Shown: positions 23,813-32,271, numbered from the stretch's first letter. The stretch is DNA of 64,000 bases from Paracoccus denitrificans (GCA_003240735.1 QFNE01000005.1:1-64000); one strand, 5' to 3'. Program-made: numbers and translations. Notes: a model not told the origin generated them from the sequence alone.

Positions 23813-25015
23813 TCAGCGCAGGCTTTCGCAGAACCGCTTGATCCGCGCGCACGCCTCGACCAGCTGTTCGTCCGCGGCGGCATAGCTGACGCGGAAATGC
23901 GGCGACAGGCCGAACGCCGCGCCAAAGACCACGGCGACGCCGGTGTCGTTCAGCAGCTCGGTGGCGAACACCTCATCATCGACGATCTCGACCCCGCTTT
24001 CGGTGGTCTTGCCGATCACCCCGGCGATCGAGGGATAGACATAGAACGCCCCCTGCGGCATCGGGCATTCGATCCCCGGGCAGTCGTTCAGCAACCCGAC
24101 CACCAGATCGCGGCGGCGCTGGAACGCGGCGCGGCTTTCGGTGATGTAATCCTGCGGACCGTCCAGCGCGGCTAGGGCGGCATACTGGCTGATCGAACAG
24201 GGGTTCGACGTCGATTGCGACTGGATCGTCCCCATCGCCTTGATCAACTGCACCGGCGCCGCGCCGTAACCGATCCGCCAGCCGGTCATCGCATAGGCCT
24301 TGCTGACCCCGTTCATGGTCAGCGTGCGGTCCTTCAGCTTCGGCTCGACCTGCGCCGGGGTGACGAAGGTGAACCCGTCAAACACCAGATGCTCATAGAT
24401 GTCGTCGGCCAGCACCCAGACATGCGGGAAGTCCAGCAGCACATCGGTCAGCGCCTTCATGTCGTCATGGTCATAGGCCGCGCCGCTGGGGTTCGACGGC
24501 GAATTCAGGATCAGCCACTTGGTCCGGGGCGTGATCGCCGCGCGCAGCTGCTCGGGCGTGATCTTGTAGCCCGCGTCCAGCCCCGCCGTGACGAACACCG
24601 GCGTGCCGCCGGCCAACAGAACCATGTCGGGATAGCTGACCCAGTAGGGCGCGGGAATGATCACCTCATCGCCCGGGTTCACCGTTGCCATCAGCGCGTT
24701 GTACAGGATCTGCTTGCCGCCGGTGCCCACGGTGATCTCCGCGGGCTTGTAGCTCAGGCCGTTCTCGCGCTCGAACTTGCGGCAGATCGCCTGCTTCAGC
24801 TGCGGGATGCCGTCCGGCGCGGTATAGCGCGTGTGGCCCGCGTCGATCGCGTCCTTCGCCGCATCGCGGATGTTCTTCGGCGTGTCGAAATCCGGCTCTC
24901 CGGCGGACAGCGCGATGATATCGCGCCCTTCGGCGGACAATTCGCGGGCGCGGGTCGAAATCGCGATCGTCGCGGACGGTTTCACCCGCAAAAGCGCGTC
25001 GGACAGAAAGCTCAT
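23813..25015 (-). CDS. pyridoxal-phosphate aspartate aminotransferase (class I)
   Basis: 400 residues, fold-type I aminotransferase of the short (Ib) aspartate/prephenate group. The sequence shows NSPSNPSGAAYD (PLP-contacting Asn), ADDIYEHLVFDG and the PLP-binding lysine at about residue 239 in NGVSKAYAMTGWRIG. The opening LSDALLRVKPSATIAIS is typical of alphaproteobacterial AatA, which transfers the amino group between aspartate and 2-oxoglutarate and may also act on prephenate. It stands alone on the minus strand and diverges from sdhE. Confidence 0.93.
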   Translation of the reverse strand: MSFLSDALLRVKPSATIAISTRARELSAEGRDIIALSAGEPDFDTPKNIRDAAKDAIDAGHTRYTAPDGIPQLKQAICRKFERENGLSYKPAEITVGTGGKQILYNALMATVNPGDEVIIPAPYWVSYPDMVLLAGGTPVFVTAGLDAGYKITPEQLRAAITPRTKWLILNSPSNPSGAAYDHDDMKALTDVLLDFPHVWVLADDIYEHLVFDGFTFVTPAQVEPKLKDRTLTMNGVSKAYAMTGWRIGYGAAPVQLIKAMGTIQSQSTSNPCSISQYAALAALDGPQDYITESRAAFQRRRDLVVGLLNDCPGIECPMPQGAFYVYPSIAGVIGKTTESGVEIVDDEVFATELLNDTGVAVVFGAAFGLSPHFRVSYAAADEQLVEACARIKRFCESLR

Positions 25016-25107
25016 GGCAGGGCCTTTCTTCAGGGGCTTCGGACTTTTACCACGTCCGCCGCGGTGATAGGACGTTGCCGATTTCCAGACAAGCGGGACA
25101 CGGGTTT

Positions 25108-25401
25108 ATGACGAACGCAGCGGAAGACCGGGTCACACGGCTGAAACGCCTTGGCATCCGCAGCTGGCGGCGCGGGATGAAGGAAATGGACCTCATCCTT
25201 GGTCCCTATTCCGACACCGAACTGGCCCTGCAGGACGACGCCACGCTGGACGCCTACGAGGCGATGCTGAACGAAAACGACCAGGAACTGTATCTGTGGA
25301 TCACCGCCCGCACGCGAGGCGAGGCGGCAGGCCCGGCGCATCTGGCGCCGCTCTTGGACCAGCTGGCGGCCTTTGCGCTGATCAAACTGCGCGGCAATTA
25401 A
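25108..25401 (+). CDS. sdhE: succinate dehydrogenase assembly factor SdhE
   Basis: 97 residues from ATG at 25108. The family's RxGxxE/D core is seen as KRLGIRSWRRGMKEMDLILG. In the canonical RGMxExD motif, Gly and Glu contact the flavoprotein; here it is RRGMKEMD. The small five-helix protein promotes covalent attachment of FAD to SdhA. C-terminal NDQELYLWITAR is also typical. It is divergent from the aminotransferase gene, and no sdh genes are in the window. Confidence 0.9.
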   Translation: MTNAAEDRVTRLKRLGIRSWRRGMKEMDLILGPYSDTELALQDDATLDAYEAMLNENDQELYLWITARTRGEAAGPAHLAPLLDQLAAFALIKLRGN

Positions 25402-25458
25402 CGTAAAATTTCCGCGAATCACCTCATCTTCGGGGCGTGACCCAGCCCGGATGATGTG

Positions 25459-25989
25459 ATGCCCAATCTTGCCGTTTTTCCCAGTGCCGTTTCACCCGGT
25501 GCCATCCTCGACGCCGCCGCCGCGCCGGTGGCGCAGCTGGACGCCTATCTGGACTGCCTGCGCCTTCTGGACCGGCTGCACCGGCTGATGCTGGACCTGA
25601 TCAAGGACGAATTCGAACGCTTGGCGATCCACGACCTGACGCCGGTGCAGGCTCTGCTGATCTATAACCTCGGGCACGCACAGGTGTCGGCGGGGGAACT
25701 GCGGTCGCGCGGCATGTATCAAGGCTCGAACGTCAGCTATAACCTGAAAAAGCTGGTGCAGATGGGATATCTCAGCCACCAGCGCAGCGACATGGACCGC
25801 CGCTCGGTCCGGGTGGGGCTGACCGAACGGGGCCAGTCCGTCCGCGACCGGGTCGGCGAACTCTTCTGGCGCCACGGCGCCGCGTTGGAGGCGTCGGGGC
25901 TGCTTGACGACCCCGACATCACCCGCGTCAACGCCCAGTGGCGGCGGATCGAACGGTTCTGGACCGATCAGATCCGCTTCATCTACTGA
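25459..25989 (+). CDS. MarR-family regulator, LdtR-like
   Basis: 176 residues from ATG at 25459 (a GTG codon precedes it). The winged-helix domain shows LTPVQALLIYNLGHAQVSAG, ELRSRGMYQGSNVSYNLKKL (recognition helix) and SHQRSDMDRRSVRVGLTERG (wing). These closely resemble what I recall of LdtR, an alphaproteobacterial regulator of the L,D-transpeptidase LdtP and of cell-wall stress. No ldtP is adjacent. The gene abuts the convergent VOC gene, with stop codons at 25989 and 25990. The MarR assignment is firm; the LdtR name is an inference from sequence resemblance. Confidence 0.85.
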   Translation: MPNLAVFPSAVSPGAILDAAAAPVAQLDAYLDCLRLLDRLHRLMLDLIKDEFERLAIHDLTPVQALLIYNLGHAQVSAGELRSRGMYQGSNVSYNLKKLVQMGYLSHQRSDMDRRSVRVGLTERGQSVRDRVGELFWRHGAALEASGLLDDPDITRVNAQWRRIERFWTDQIRFIY

Positions 25990-26418
25990 TCACCAGTGGC
26001 CGGTGTTTTCCATGCTGGCCCACGGCTCAGCCGGGGGCAGCGGGTCGCCGTCCTGCAACAGCTCGACCGACACGTTGTCGGGGCTGCGCACGAACGCCAT
26101 GTTCCCGTCGCGCGGCGGGCGGTTGATCGTCACGCCGTTGTCCATCAGATGCTGACACATCTCATAGATGTTGCCGACGCTATAGGCGAGGTGGCCGAAA
26201 TGCCGGCTGTCCGAGGGCAGCGCGTCATCGCCGTCCCAGTTGTAGGTCAGCTCGACCGGGGTTTCGTCCTGCCCTTCGGGCGCCATGAACACCAGCGTGA
26301 ACCGGCCCTTGTCGTTGTCGATGCGGCGGGTTTCACGCAACCCCAGCAGCTCAAAGAACTTCATCGTCGCGTCCAGATCCTTGACCCGAACCATCGTGTG
26401 CAGATAGCGGACTTTCAT
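25990..26418 (-). CDS. VOC-family protein, glyoxalase I-like
   Basis: 142 residues. It opens with the glyoxalase I pattern (KVRYLHTMVRVKDLDATMKF, FFELLGLRETRR) and contains ELTYNWD and GHLAYSVGNI, blocks that in GloA carry the metal ligands His, Glu, His and Glu. The length and order match lactoylglutathione lyases. The enzyme would convert the methylglyoxal-glutathione hemithioacetal to S-lactoylglutathione. It is cytoplasmic and monocistronic. The exact substrate is less certain than the fold, because many VOC proteins have diverged. Confidence 0.87.
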   Translation of the reverse strand: MKVRYLHTMVRVKDLDATMKFFELLGLRETRRIDNDKGRFTLVFMAPEGQDETPVELTYNWDGDDALPSDSRHFGHLAYSVGNIYEMCQHLMDNGVTINRPPRDGNMAFVRSPDNVSVELLQDGDPLPPAEPWASMENTGHW

Positions 26419-26539
26419 CGCGCGCCCTTTCCAAAATTGACGTTGGCCCGCAGTGTTTCACGCCACGCGGCCCGTGGCCAGTCTGCGGATTTGTAGTAGA
26501 CGGGGTTCACAGGCCGCAACCGCACCAAAGGATGGACCC

Positions 26540-27445
26540 ATGCCGCTGACGCCGGAACAGCAAGCCGAAATCGACGACGCCCGCGCCCAGTCGCGCCCCA
26601 CCCTGCGCGCCGTCAGCGAAGGGATGGAACGTCAGTTGTATCTGGCCCATCCGGTGCTGGACCACGGGCTGGTCCGCGTCATCGACTACATGGGCGACGA
26701 CGGCGCCATCGTGCAGGCCGCCCGCGTCAGTTACGGTCGCGGCACCAAGGCGGTCCAGACCGACGAAGGGCTGATCCGGTATCTGATGCGTCACTGGCAC
26801 TCGACCCCGTTCGAGATGTGCGAGGTCAAGTTCCACATCAAGCTGCCCGTGTTCGTCGCCCGCCAGTGGATCCGCCACCGCACCGCGAACGTGAACGAAT
26901 ACTCGGCCCGCTATTCGATCCTCGACCGCGAATTCTATATCCCCGCGCCCGAACAGCTGAACGCCCAGGCCACCGTCAACCGCCAGGGCCGGGGTGACGT
27001 CCTGCAGGGCGAGGAGGCGCAGCGCGTCCTCGACTGGCTGCGCGATGACGCCACCCGCGCCTATGACCACTATGAACAGATGCTCAGCCAGGACGACCAG
27101 CAGGGTTTGGCCCGCGAGCTTGCCCGCATGAACCTGCCCGCCAACGTCTATACCCAGTGGTACTGGAAATCCGACCTGCACAACCTATTCCACTTCCTGC
27201 GCCTGCGCGCCGACGCCCACGCCCAATACGAAATCCGCGTCTATGCCGAGGTCATGGCCCAGATCGTCAAGGACTGGGTCCCCGCAGCCTATGCCGCTTT
27301 CGAGGACTACCGCATGGGCGGCGTCCAACTGTCGGCAAAAGGGGTCGAGGCGTTGAAGCGGCGCTTGACCGGGGAAGTGGTGACGGCGGAGAATAGCGGA
27401 ATGAGCAAAGGCGAGTGGCGGGAATTTGAGGGGGTTTGGGGGTGA
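26540..27445 (+). CDS. thyX: flavin-dependent thymidylate synthase ThyX
   Basis: 301 residues from ATG at 26540, seven bases after AAGGA; the frame runs back to 26453. The diagnostic ThyX motif RHRTANVNEYSARYS (112-126; consensus RHRxxxxNExSxRYS) is present, with FEMCEVKFHIKLPVFVARQW before it. It makes dTMP from dUMP using methylene-THF, FAD and NADPH. It is the likely sole thymidylate synthase here, and dUTPase is encoded further on (34708). The gene is monocistronic. The next gene starts 14 bases later but differs strongly in base composition. Confidence 0.95.
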   Translation: MPLTPEQQAEIDDARAQSRPTLRAVSEGMERQLYLAHPVLDHGLVRVIDYMGDDGAIVQAARVSYGRGTKAVQTDEGLIRYLMRHWHSTPFEMCEVKFHIKLPVFVARQWIRHRTANVNEYSARYSILDREFYIPAPEQLNAQATVNRQGRGDVLQGEEAQRVLDWLRDDATRAYDHYEQMLSQDDQQGLARELARMNLPANVYTQWYWKSDLHNLFHFLRLRADAHAQYEIRVYAEVMAQIVKDWVPAAYAAFEDYRMGGVQLSAKGVEALKRRLTGEVVTAENSGMSKGEWREFEGVWG

Positions 27446-27459
27446 GTGGGTAATTACCG

Positions 27460-28323
27460 ATGTCAATAAACCCGTATTACGACCCTCCTCGATTACGAGC
27501 ACCGACAGGACGCATTGACGTAGATTATCGAAGTCACGATGGCACTGTGATTCTTGGGCAGGATGACTGGGAATTCCACACCAAGTGGAGCACAGCTGGA
27601 ACCGGCTCTATTCATTTCTATCGAGACGGGCAGGGAATAAGATGCGTTGGAGTAGCTCCTGGGGTCCAAAACATTGAAGACGTGACAGATTTGGTGTATC
27701 AAACCGCCGATTTTTCGTCGCGGACTAGAACCGTTACCGACGGTCGGATCGCGCTCATCGAGAACGAACTTGGTTACGCCGCTGCTATTTCTGTGATTGA
27801 AGTTACGACAGCGCCTGATGGTGAGGATGGCGCTCGATTGATTGGTAACTACAGAATACTCCGCGATGGCTCTAGGAACTTCTCTAACGACCAGTGGAAT
27901 GATATAGCTGAAGTCGCAAGCGACCTAGGCGCCCGCTTGGAAGACTTGGACAATGAGCTTACTGAGCTTCGCGATTCAGGCTTTGATGGCTACAAAGAAA
28001 GTCATGATGGATTTGCTGGAATTGGACACAATCAACCACCCCCCGGAGAAGAGTTTCAGTTCGAAATTCGAAAAGCGAAAAAGAGTTTCCGGGTTCTCGT
28101 TGCGAACAAAGAAGATCGCATACTGAAACCGCCGCAAATAGCTGAGCAGCGCGCTGTTCTGGAGAACTTTTTGACACAAGCCACCGACTTCTGGACAAAA
28201 AGGGCGGAGCAGATTGAAGAGGGATTCTTTCAGAGCATCGGGGCCAGTATCGCCGTCGCTTTCAGCGTCAAGTTGGCCGAGGCTATAGAGGCGACAAAAC
28301 AGTTGATCGCGATGCTCCCTTGA
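27460..28323 (+). CDS. AT-rich orphan protein with GIGHNQPP motif
   Basis: 287 residues, family not recognised. The N-terminal 180 residues look beta-rich and soluble (RSHDGTVILGQDDWEFH, IHFYRDGQGIRCVGVAPGVQ). A helical, acidic segment (ASDLGARLEDLDNELTELRD) follows. Then comes GIGHNQPP (187-194), a short motif I recall from many unrelated alphaproteobacterial hypothetical proteins, and a C-terminal helical region with a hydrophobic stretch (FQSIGASIAVAFSVKLAEAI). Codon use and AT content differ clearly from thyX and the hydrolase around it, so it was probably acquired by transfer. The start lacks a strong ribosome-binding site. Function unknown. Confidence 0.6.
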   Translation: MSINPYYDPPRLRAPTGRIDVDYRSHDGTVILGQDDWEFHTKWSTAGTGSIHFYRDGQGIRCVGVAPGVQNIEDVTDLVYQTADFSSRTRTVTDGRIALIENELGYAAAISVIEVTTAPDGEDGARLIGNYRILRDGSRNFSNDQWNDIAEVASDLGARLEDLDNELTELRDSGFDGYKESHDGFAGIGHNQPPPGEEFQFEIRKAKKSFRVLVANKEDRILKPPQIAEQRAVLENFLTQATDFWTKRAEQIEEGFFQSIGASIAVAFSVKLAEAIEATKQLIAMLP

Positions 28324-28657
28324 AGCTCTTCCCCGGCATACGCTCAGCCCATGACGATTTGTTCGTGACTAGCGTAATGATTCACAAATTTTGCAACGGG
28401 CATCATTGCTTCTTTTACTGAGCATTCGGCCATTTGATTTCGATCCCCGCAAAGAGACCTTTCCGTGGGCGGGCGAAGAGGGGGGCGTCGCTCATGTCGT
28501 GCATCCCCCGCACACACTCCATGCATCCCCGGTGCATTCCCTGTGCATAGTCTGCGCGTCACCCACCCCACGAAACCCCAGCAATCGCCGCCTTCGCGCC
28601 ATCCCCCGATCACCCCCCGTTGCGTAAATCCCCCACGCAACGTTCGCGCCGTTGCGC
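28324..28657. other. 334-base intergenic region with repeats, no gene
   Basis: No convincing gene was found; short open frames here lack start signals and protein-like composition. The first 115 bases are AT-rich like the preceding orphan gene. The rest is C-rich and holds an 11-bp-phased TGCAT array (28500-28554) and a set of CGTTGCG/CGCAACG heptamers (28618-28671) at the 3' end of the alpha/beta hydrolase gene. Confidence 0.6.
28500..28554. repeat. 11-bp-phased TGCAT tandem array
   Basis: Five consecutive 11-mers: TGCATCCCCCG, CACACACTCCA, TGCATCCCCGG, TGCATTCCCTG and TGCATAGTCTG, starting at 28500, 28511, 28522, 28533 and 28544. Four of the five share TGCAT at the same phase, one helical turn apart. 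The period is not a multiple of three, so it is not explained by coding repetition. Confidence 0.55.
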
Positions 28658-28671
28658 CTACCCGCGCAACG
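28618..28671. repeat. alternating CGTTGCG/CGCAACG heptamers
   Basis: CGTTGCG at 28618 and 28650 alternates with CGCAACG at 28636 and 28665. Neighbouring copies can form either of two 7-bp hairpins. The last one contains the stop codon of the alpha/beta hydrolase gene in its loop. They could serve as that gene's terminator on the minus strand. Confidence 0.45.
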
Positions 28672-29491
28672 CCTTCAGCCACGCCCGGACGACCGCCACG
28701 CTTTCAGCCTCGTCCAGCCACGGGATATGTCCCCGCCCCGGCACCTTGCCGTAAATCATGTCGGGCCGGCGGCGGCGCATCTCGGCCACCGTGTCGTCCG
28801 ACAAAAGGTCCGACCCCGCCCCGTGGATCAGCGCCAGCGGCAACCCCTCCAGCGCGTCGAACAGGGGCCACGCGGTCGCGTCCGGGTTCTTCATCGCGGC
28901 CAGAAAACTGCCCCGCAATTCCGGGTCATAGGTCAGCTCCAGCCCGTCCTCGGTCTGGCGGTAAAGCCGCGCGGCCTCCTCGGCCCAGCGGCCTTCGGGG
29001 ACGTCCGAAAAGCCACGCATCGACACGGCCATCCGCGCGGCCGCATCAGCCAGCGTGCGGGCCGCAGGTCGCCTGCCGACATAGTCCATGATCGCGTGCA
29101 GCCCCGCCCCCGACAGCGCCGGCCCCACGTCGTTCAGGCACACGCCGATCAGCCGCGCCTTGGCGACCGCGCCCAGATACATTGCGATCAGCCCACCCCG
29201 CGACGTGCCTATAATCGCTGCCTTTTCAAGGCCTAGATGGTCCAGCAACGCCAGCGCATCCCCCGCCTCCACCGGCACGGTATAGCTGTCGCCCCCGGTC
29301 CAATCCGACGCGCCGCGCCCCCGATAATCCATGCGGATCATCCGCACGCCCGACAGCGTCGGTGCCAGATAATCAAAGTCGTCCATGCTGCGCGTCAGCC
29401 CGGCCAGACACAGAACCGGCAGCCCCTCGCCCTCGTCGCGATAGGCCAGCCGGGCCCCGTCGGGCGCGCTGAAATACTGGTGGTTCGTCAT
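28658..29491 (-). CDS. alpha/beta hydrolase
   Basis: 277 residues from ATG at 29491 (AGGGG upstream); the frame extends to 29512. The nucleophile elbow is GTSRGG with Ser97, the oxyanion-side LAGLTRSMDDFDYLAP is near residue 29, and the catalytic His lies in PGRGHIPWLDE near residue 259. An acid residue in HGAGSDLLSDDT completes the triad. It resembles esterases and hydrolases of the 3-oxoadipate-enol-lactonase type, but the substrate cannot be assigned. It is soluble and has no signal peptide. It follows fabI on the same strand after a hairpin. Confidence 0.88.
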   Translation of the reverse strand: MTNHQYFSAPDGARLAYRDEGEGLPVLCLAGLTRSMDDFDYLAPTLSGVRMIRMDYRGRGASDWTGGDSYTVPVEAGDALALLDHLGLEKAAIIGTSRGGLIAMYLGAVAKARLIGVCLNDVGPALSGAGLHAIMDYVGRRPAARTLADAAARMAVSMRGFSDVPEGRWAEEAARLYRQTEDGLELTYDPELRGSFLAAMKNPDATAWPLFDALEGLPLALIHGAGSDLLSDDTVAEMRRRRPDMIYGKVPGRGHIPWLDEAESVAVVRAWLKALRG

Positions 29492-29528
29492 CGCCGTTCC
29501 CCTCTTCGTCACCGAAATATCCCGGGGT

Positions 29529-29545
29529 CTGGGGCAGCGCCCCAG
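29529..29545 (-). terminator. hairpin downstream of fabI, part of a dispersed-type repeat
   Basis: Stem CTGGGGC/GCCCCAG with loop AGC lies 18 bases beyond the fabI stop. Read on the minus strand it continues into CCCCGGGATATTTCGG, then GACGAAGAGG before the next gene. As I recall, this layout recurs between genes in many Rhodobacteraceae genomes. It probably terminates the fab operon. Confidence 0.5.
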
Positions 29546-29563
29546 CCGTGGCTTATCCGCGCG

Positions 29564-30352
29564 TCACAGGTGGTCGGGCTGCGGCATCCCCAGAACATGA
29601 TATCCGCCATCGACCATCACGATCTCGCCGGTCGTGCACGCGCCCCAGTCGGAACACAGCCAAACGGCTGTCCCGCCAATGGCCTGCAACGTCGCGTTTG
29701 CGCGCAAGGGTGCGTTCGCCTCGGTGTGGCGGAACGTCTTGCGCGCGCCACCAATGGCCGCGCCCGCCAGCGTTTTCATCGGCCCCGGGCTGATCGCATT
29801 GACGCGAATGCCGTCCGGCCCCAGATCATTCGCAAGATACCGCACCGACGCCTCCAGCGCCGCCTTGGCCACGCCCATGACGTTGTAATAGGGCGTCACC
29901 CGGTTCGATCCGCCATAGGTCAGCGTGACGATCGACCCGCCGTCCGTCATCAGCGGCAGCGCGCGCCGCGCCACCTCAACCAGAGAATAGCATGAAATAT
30001 CAAGCGACTGCTTGAAGTTCGCCCGGCTGGTGTTGACGAAACGACCCGTCAGCTCGTCCTTATTGGAAAACGCGATGGCGTGGATCAGAATGTCCAGCCG
30101 TCCCCAGCGTTCGCCGATCTGGGCAAACGCGCCTTCCAGCGAGGCGTCGTTCGTCACGTCCGCGTCGATCAGAAATTCGGACCCCAGCGATGCTGCCAGC
30201 GGCTCGACCCGCCTGCCGAACGCCTCGCCCTGATAGGTGAAGGCCAGCTCGGCCCCTTGCGCCGATAACGCCTGCGCGATGCCCCACGCGATCGATCGCT
30301 CGTTGGCGACCCCCATGACCAGCGCGCGCTTTCCCTGCAACAAACCTGGCAT
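29564..30352 (-). CDS. fabI: enoyl-ACP reductase FabI
   Basis: 262 residues from ATG at 30352; the open frame extends to 30409. It is an SDR-fold reductase with the FabI-specific nucleotide motif MGVANERSIAWGIA (13-26) and the Y-x6-K catalytic pair (Tyr156 and Lys163 in YYNVMGVAKAA), plus SNRVTPYYN upstream. It reduces trans-2-enoyl-ACP, the last step of each fatty-acid elongation cycle. It starts four bases after the fabB stop codon in the minus-strand fabA-fabB-fabI operon. This grouping supports FabI acting in the unsaturated fatty acid branch supplied by FabA. Confidence 0.95.
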   Translation of the reverse strand: MPGLLQGKRALVMGVANERSIAWGIAQALSAQGAELAFTYQGEAFGRRVEPLAASLGSEFLIDADVTNDASLEGAFAQIGERWGRLDILIHAIAFSNKDELTGRFVNTSRANFKQSLDISCYSLVEVARRALPLMTDGGSIVTLTYGGSNRVTPYYNVMGVAKAALEASVRYLANDLGPDGIRVNAISPGPMKTLAGAAIGGARKTFRHTEANAPLRANATLQAIGGTAVWLCSDWGACTTGEIVMVDGGYHVLGMPQPDHL

Positions 30353-30356
30353 CACA

Positions 30357-31586
30357 TCACCCCTGATAGCGTGACAGCAGCATCGACCCGTTCGTTCCGC
30401 CAAAGCCAAATGAATTGGTCATCACCGTGTCCAGTCCAGCGTTTTCCACCAATGTCGTGGCAATCTCACCGGGATGGATCGCCGGGTCCAGCGTCTCCAC
30501 GTTGATCGACGGCGCGATGAAGTCGTTTTGCAGCAGCAGCAGGCAATAGATCGCCTCCTGTGCGCCGGTCGCGCCCTGGCTGTGACCCGTCATGGACTTG
30601 GTCGACGAAATCGGGGGCGTCGTACCTTCGCCGAACACCCGGCGAACGGCCTCAACCTCACCCACATCGCCGACCGGGGTCGAGGTGCCGTGCGCATTGA
30701 TATACCCGACCTTGCGACCCGACGGCAGCGTGTCCAGCGCCAACCGCATCGCCCGCTCTCCGCCCTCGCCCGAGGGGGCGACCATGTCATGGCCGTCCGA
30801 GGTCGCAGCATACCCCGTCACCTCGGCATAGATTTTGGCGCCGCGGGCCTTCGCGTGCTCAAGCTCTTCCAGCACCAGAATGCCGCCACCGCCTGAAATC
30901 ACGAAACCGTCGCGGCCCGCGTCAAACGCGCGCGAGGCCTTTTCCGGCTGGTCGTTATACTTGGACGACATCGCGCCCATGGCATCGAACAGGCACGACA
31001 GGGTCCAGTCCAGCTCCTCGGCGCCGCCGGCGAACATCACGTCCTGCTTGCCCATGGCGATCTGCTCGACGGCATTGCCGATGCAGTGCAGCGATGTCGA
31101 ACAGGCCGATGTGATCGAATAGTTGATGCCCTTGATCTTGTACGCGGTCGAAAGGTTGGCCGAGATCGTCGAGGACATGCACTTGGGCACCGCAAACGGT
31201 CCGATCCGCTTGGGCGAGCCGGTCGAAAGAACCGTCTGGTGCGCCGTGAACATGCTGGACGTGGACGGCCCACCCGACCCGGCAATCAGACCCGTCCGCT
31301 CGTTCACTACCTCGGCGTCGGTCAGGCCGGCATCGGCAATCGCCTGCTCCATCGCCAGATAACCGTATGCCGCGCCCGGACCCATGAAGCGCAGGATGCG
31401 CTTGTCGATGTGGTCCTTGACGTCCAGCTTGACGGCACCGGCGACCTGCGAGCGGAAGCCATATTCCTTCATTTCGTCATTTGCGGTGATGCCGGACTTT
31501 CCCGCCTTGAGTGCGGCGAGGACCTCATTTGCGTTGTTTCCAATGCTGGAAACGATCCCCAGCCCGGTGATGACGACGCGGCGCAT
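30357..31586 (-). CDS. fabB: 3-oxoacyl-ACP synthase I FabB
   Basis: 409 residues, a thiolase-fold condensing enzyme. The nucleophile Cys162 lies in SITSACSTSLHCIG. The two catalytic histidines are in NAHGTSTPVGD and MTGHSQGATG, and the C-terminal FGFGGTNGSMLL is typical. The position directly after fabA (42-base gap) identifies it as FabB, which extends cis-3-decenoyl-ACP in unsaturated fatty acid synthesis, rather than FabF. A G-rich ribosome-binding site lies just upstream. Confidence 0.95.
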   Translation of the reverse strand: MRRVVITGLGIVSSIGNNANEVLAALKAGKSGITANDEMKEYGFRSQVAGAVKLDVKDHIDKRILRFMGPGAAYGYLAMEQAIADAGLTDAEVVNERTGLIAGSGGPSTSSMFTAHQTVLSTGSPKRIGPFAVPKCMSSTISANLSTAYKIKGINYSITSACSTSLHCIGNAVEQIAMGKQDVMFAGGAEELDWTLSCLFDAMGAMSSKYNDQPEKASRAFDAGRDGFVISGGGGILVLEELEHAKARGAKIYAEVTGYAATSDGHDMVAPSGEGGERAMRLALDTLPSGRKVGYINAHGTSTPVGDVGEVEAVRRVFGEGTTPPISSTKSMTGHSQGATGAQEAIYCLLLLQNDFIAPSINVETLDPAIHPGEIATTLVENAGLDTVMTNSFGFGGTNGSMLLSRYQG

Positions 31587-31628
31587 GATGCAACCTCCCG
31601 TAAAGCGTTCTGGATCGGTGGCGGAGCG

Positions 31629-32138
31629 TCAGTTTTCTGACAGCGCGACCTTCATGTCCTTGACCTGATAGATAACCTCACCGTCAGCTTCGACAATCCC
31701 GTCGGCCACGCCCATCGTCAGACGGCGGGTCTGGACGGCCTTGGTGAAATCGACCTTGTAGGTCAGCAATTTGCGGTCTGGCCGGACCATGCCGGTCAGT
31801 TTGACCTCACCCACGCCCAGCGCATAGCCGCGCCCCTGCCAGCCGCGCCAGCCAAGGTTGAAGCCGGTCAATTGCCACAGACCGTCAAGGCCAAGGCAGC
31901 CGGGCATGATCGGATTGCCCGGGAAATGGCAGGCAAAGAACCAAAGATCTGGGGTGATATCGAATTCGGCGACGACATGACCTTTGCCGTGCAGTCCGCC
32001 GTCTTCGCTGATGTCCGTGATGCGGTCCATCATCAGCATCGGCGGCTCGGGAAGCTGGGCGTTGCCCGGGCCAAACAGCTCGCCCCGCGCGCAGGCCAGA
32101 AGGTCGTCGCGGTCGAAGCTGGTTCGGTCAAGTGCCAT
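31629..32138 (-). CDS. fabA: 3-hydroxydecanoyl-ACP dehydratase/isomerase FabA
   Basis: 169 residues, hot-dog fold. Catalytic His71 lies in FFACHFPGNPIMPGCLGLD and Asp85 follows in the same block; these are the FabA-defining residues. It dehydrates 3-hydroxydecanoyl-ACP and isomerises the product to the cis-3 form, the branch point to unsaturated fatty acids. It is the first gene of fabA-fabB-fabI. The 130-base space upstream (32139-32271) should hold the operon promoter; no clear FabR/FadR-type operator was seen there. Confidence 0.95.
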   Translation of the reverse strand: MALDRTSFDRDDLLACARGELFGPGNAQLPEPPMLMMDRITDISEDGGLHGKGHVVAEFDITPDLWFFACHFPGNPIMPGCLGLDGLWQLTGFNLGWRGWQGRGYALGVGEVKLTGMVRPDRKLLTYKVDFTKAVQTRRLTMGVADGIVEADGEVIYQVKDMKVALSEN

Positions 32139-32271
32139 GCGAAAACTCTTGGTTGCTTGGGCCGATCATGGACGAAACACGCCAAGGCCCGATTGAATTG
32201 ACGTGGCGTCTAACAGAATGCTGCGCGATCCCGCAAGTATTAGCACCTTGCTTGTCCGGTACCATCCGCAA

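Noticed and set aside
28500..28671. CRISPR array
   Set aside because: The repeats are 7-11 bases with no unique spacers of constant length, and no cas gene is in the window.
28344..28682. Minus-strand open frame (112 codons) and a plus-strand one (28391-28627) across the repeat array
   Set aside because: Neither has a start signal, and translations are dominated by repeat-derived and low-complexity sequence.
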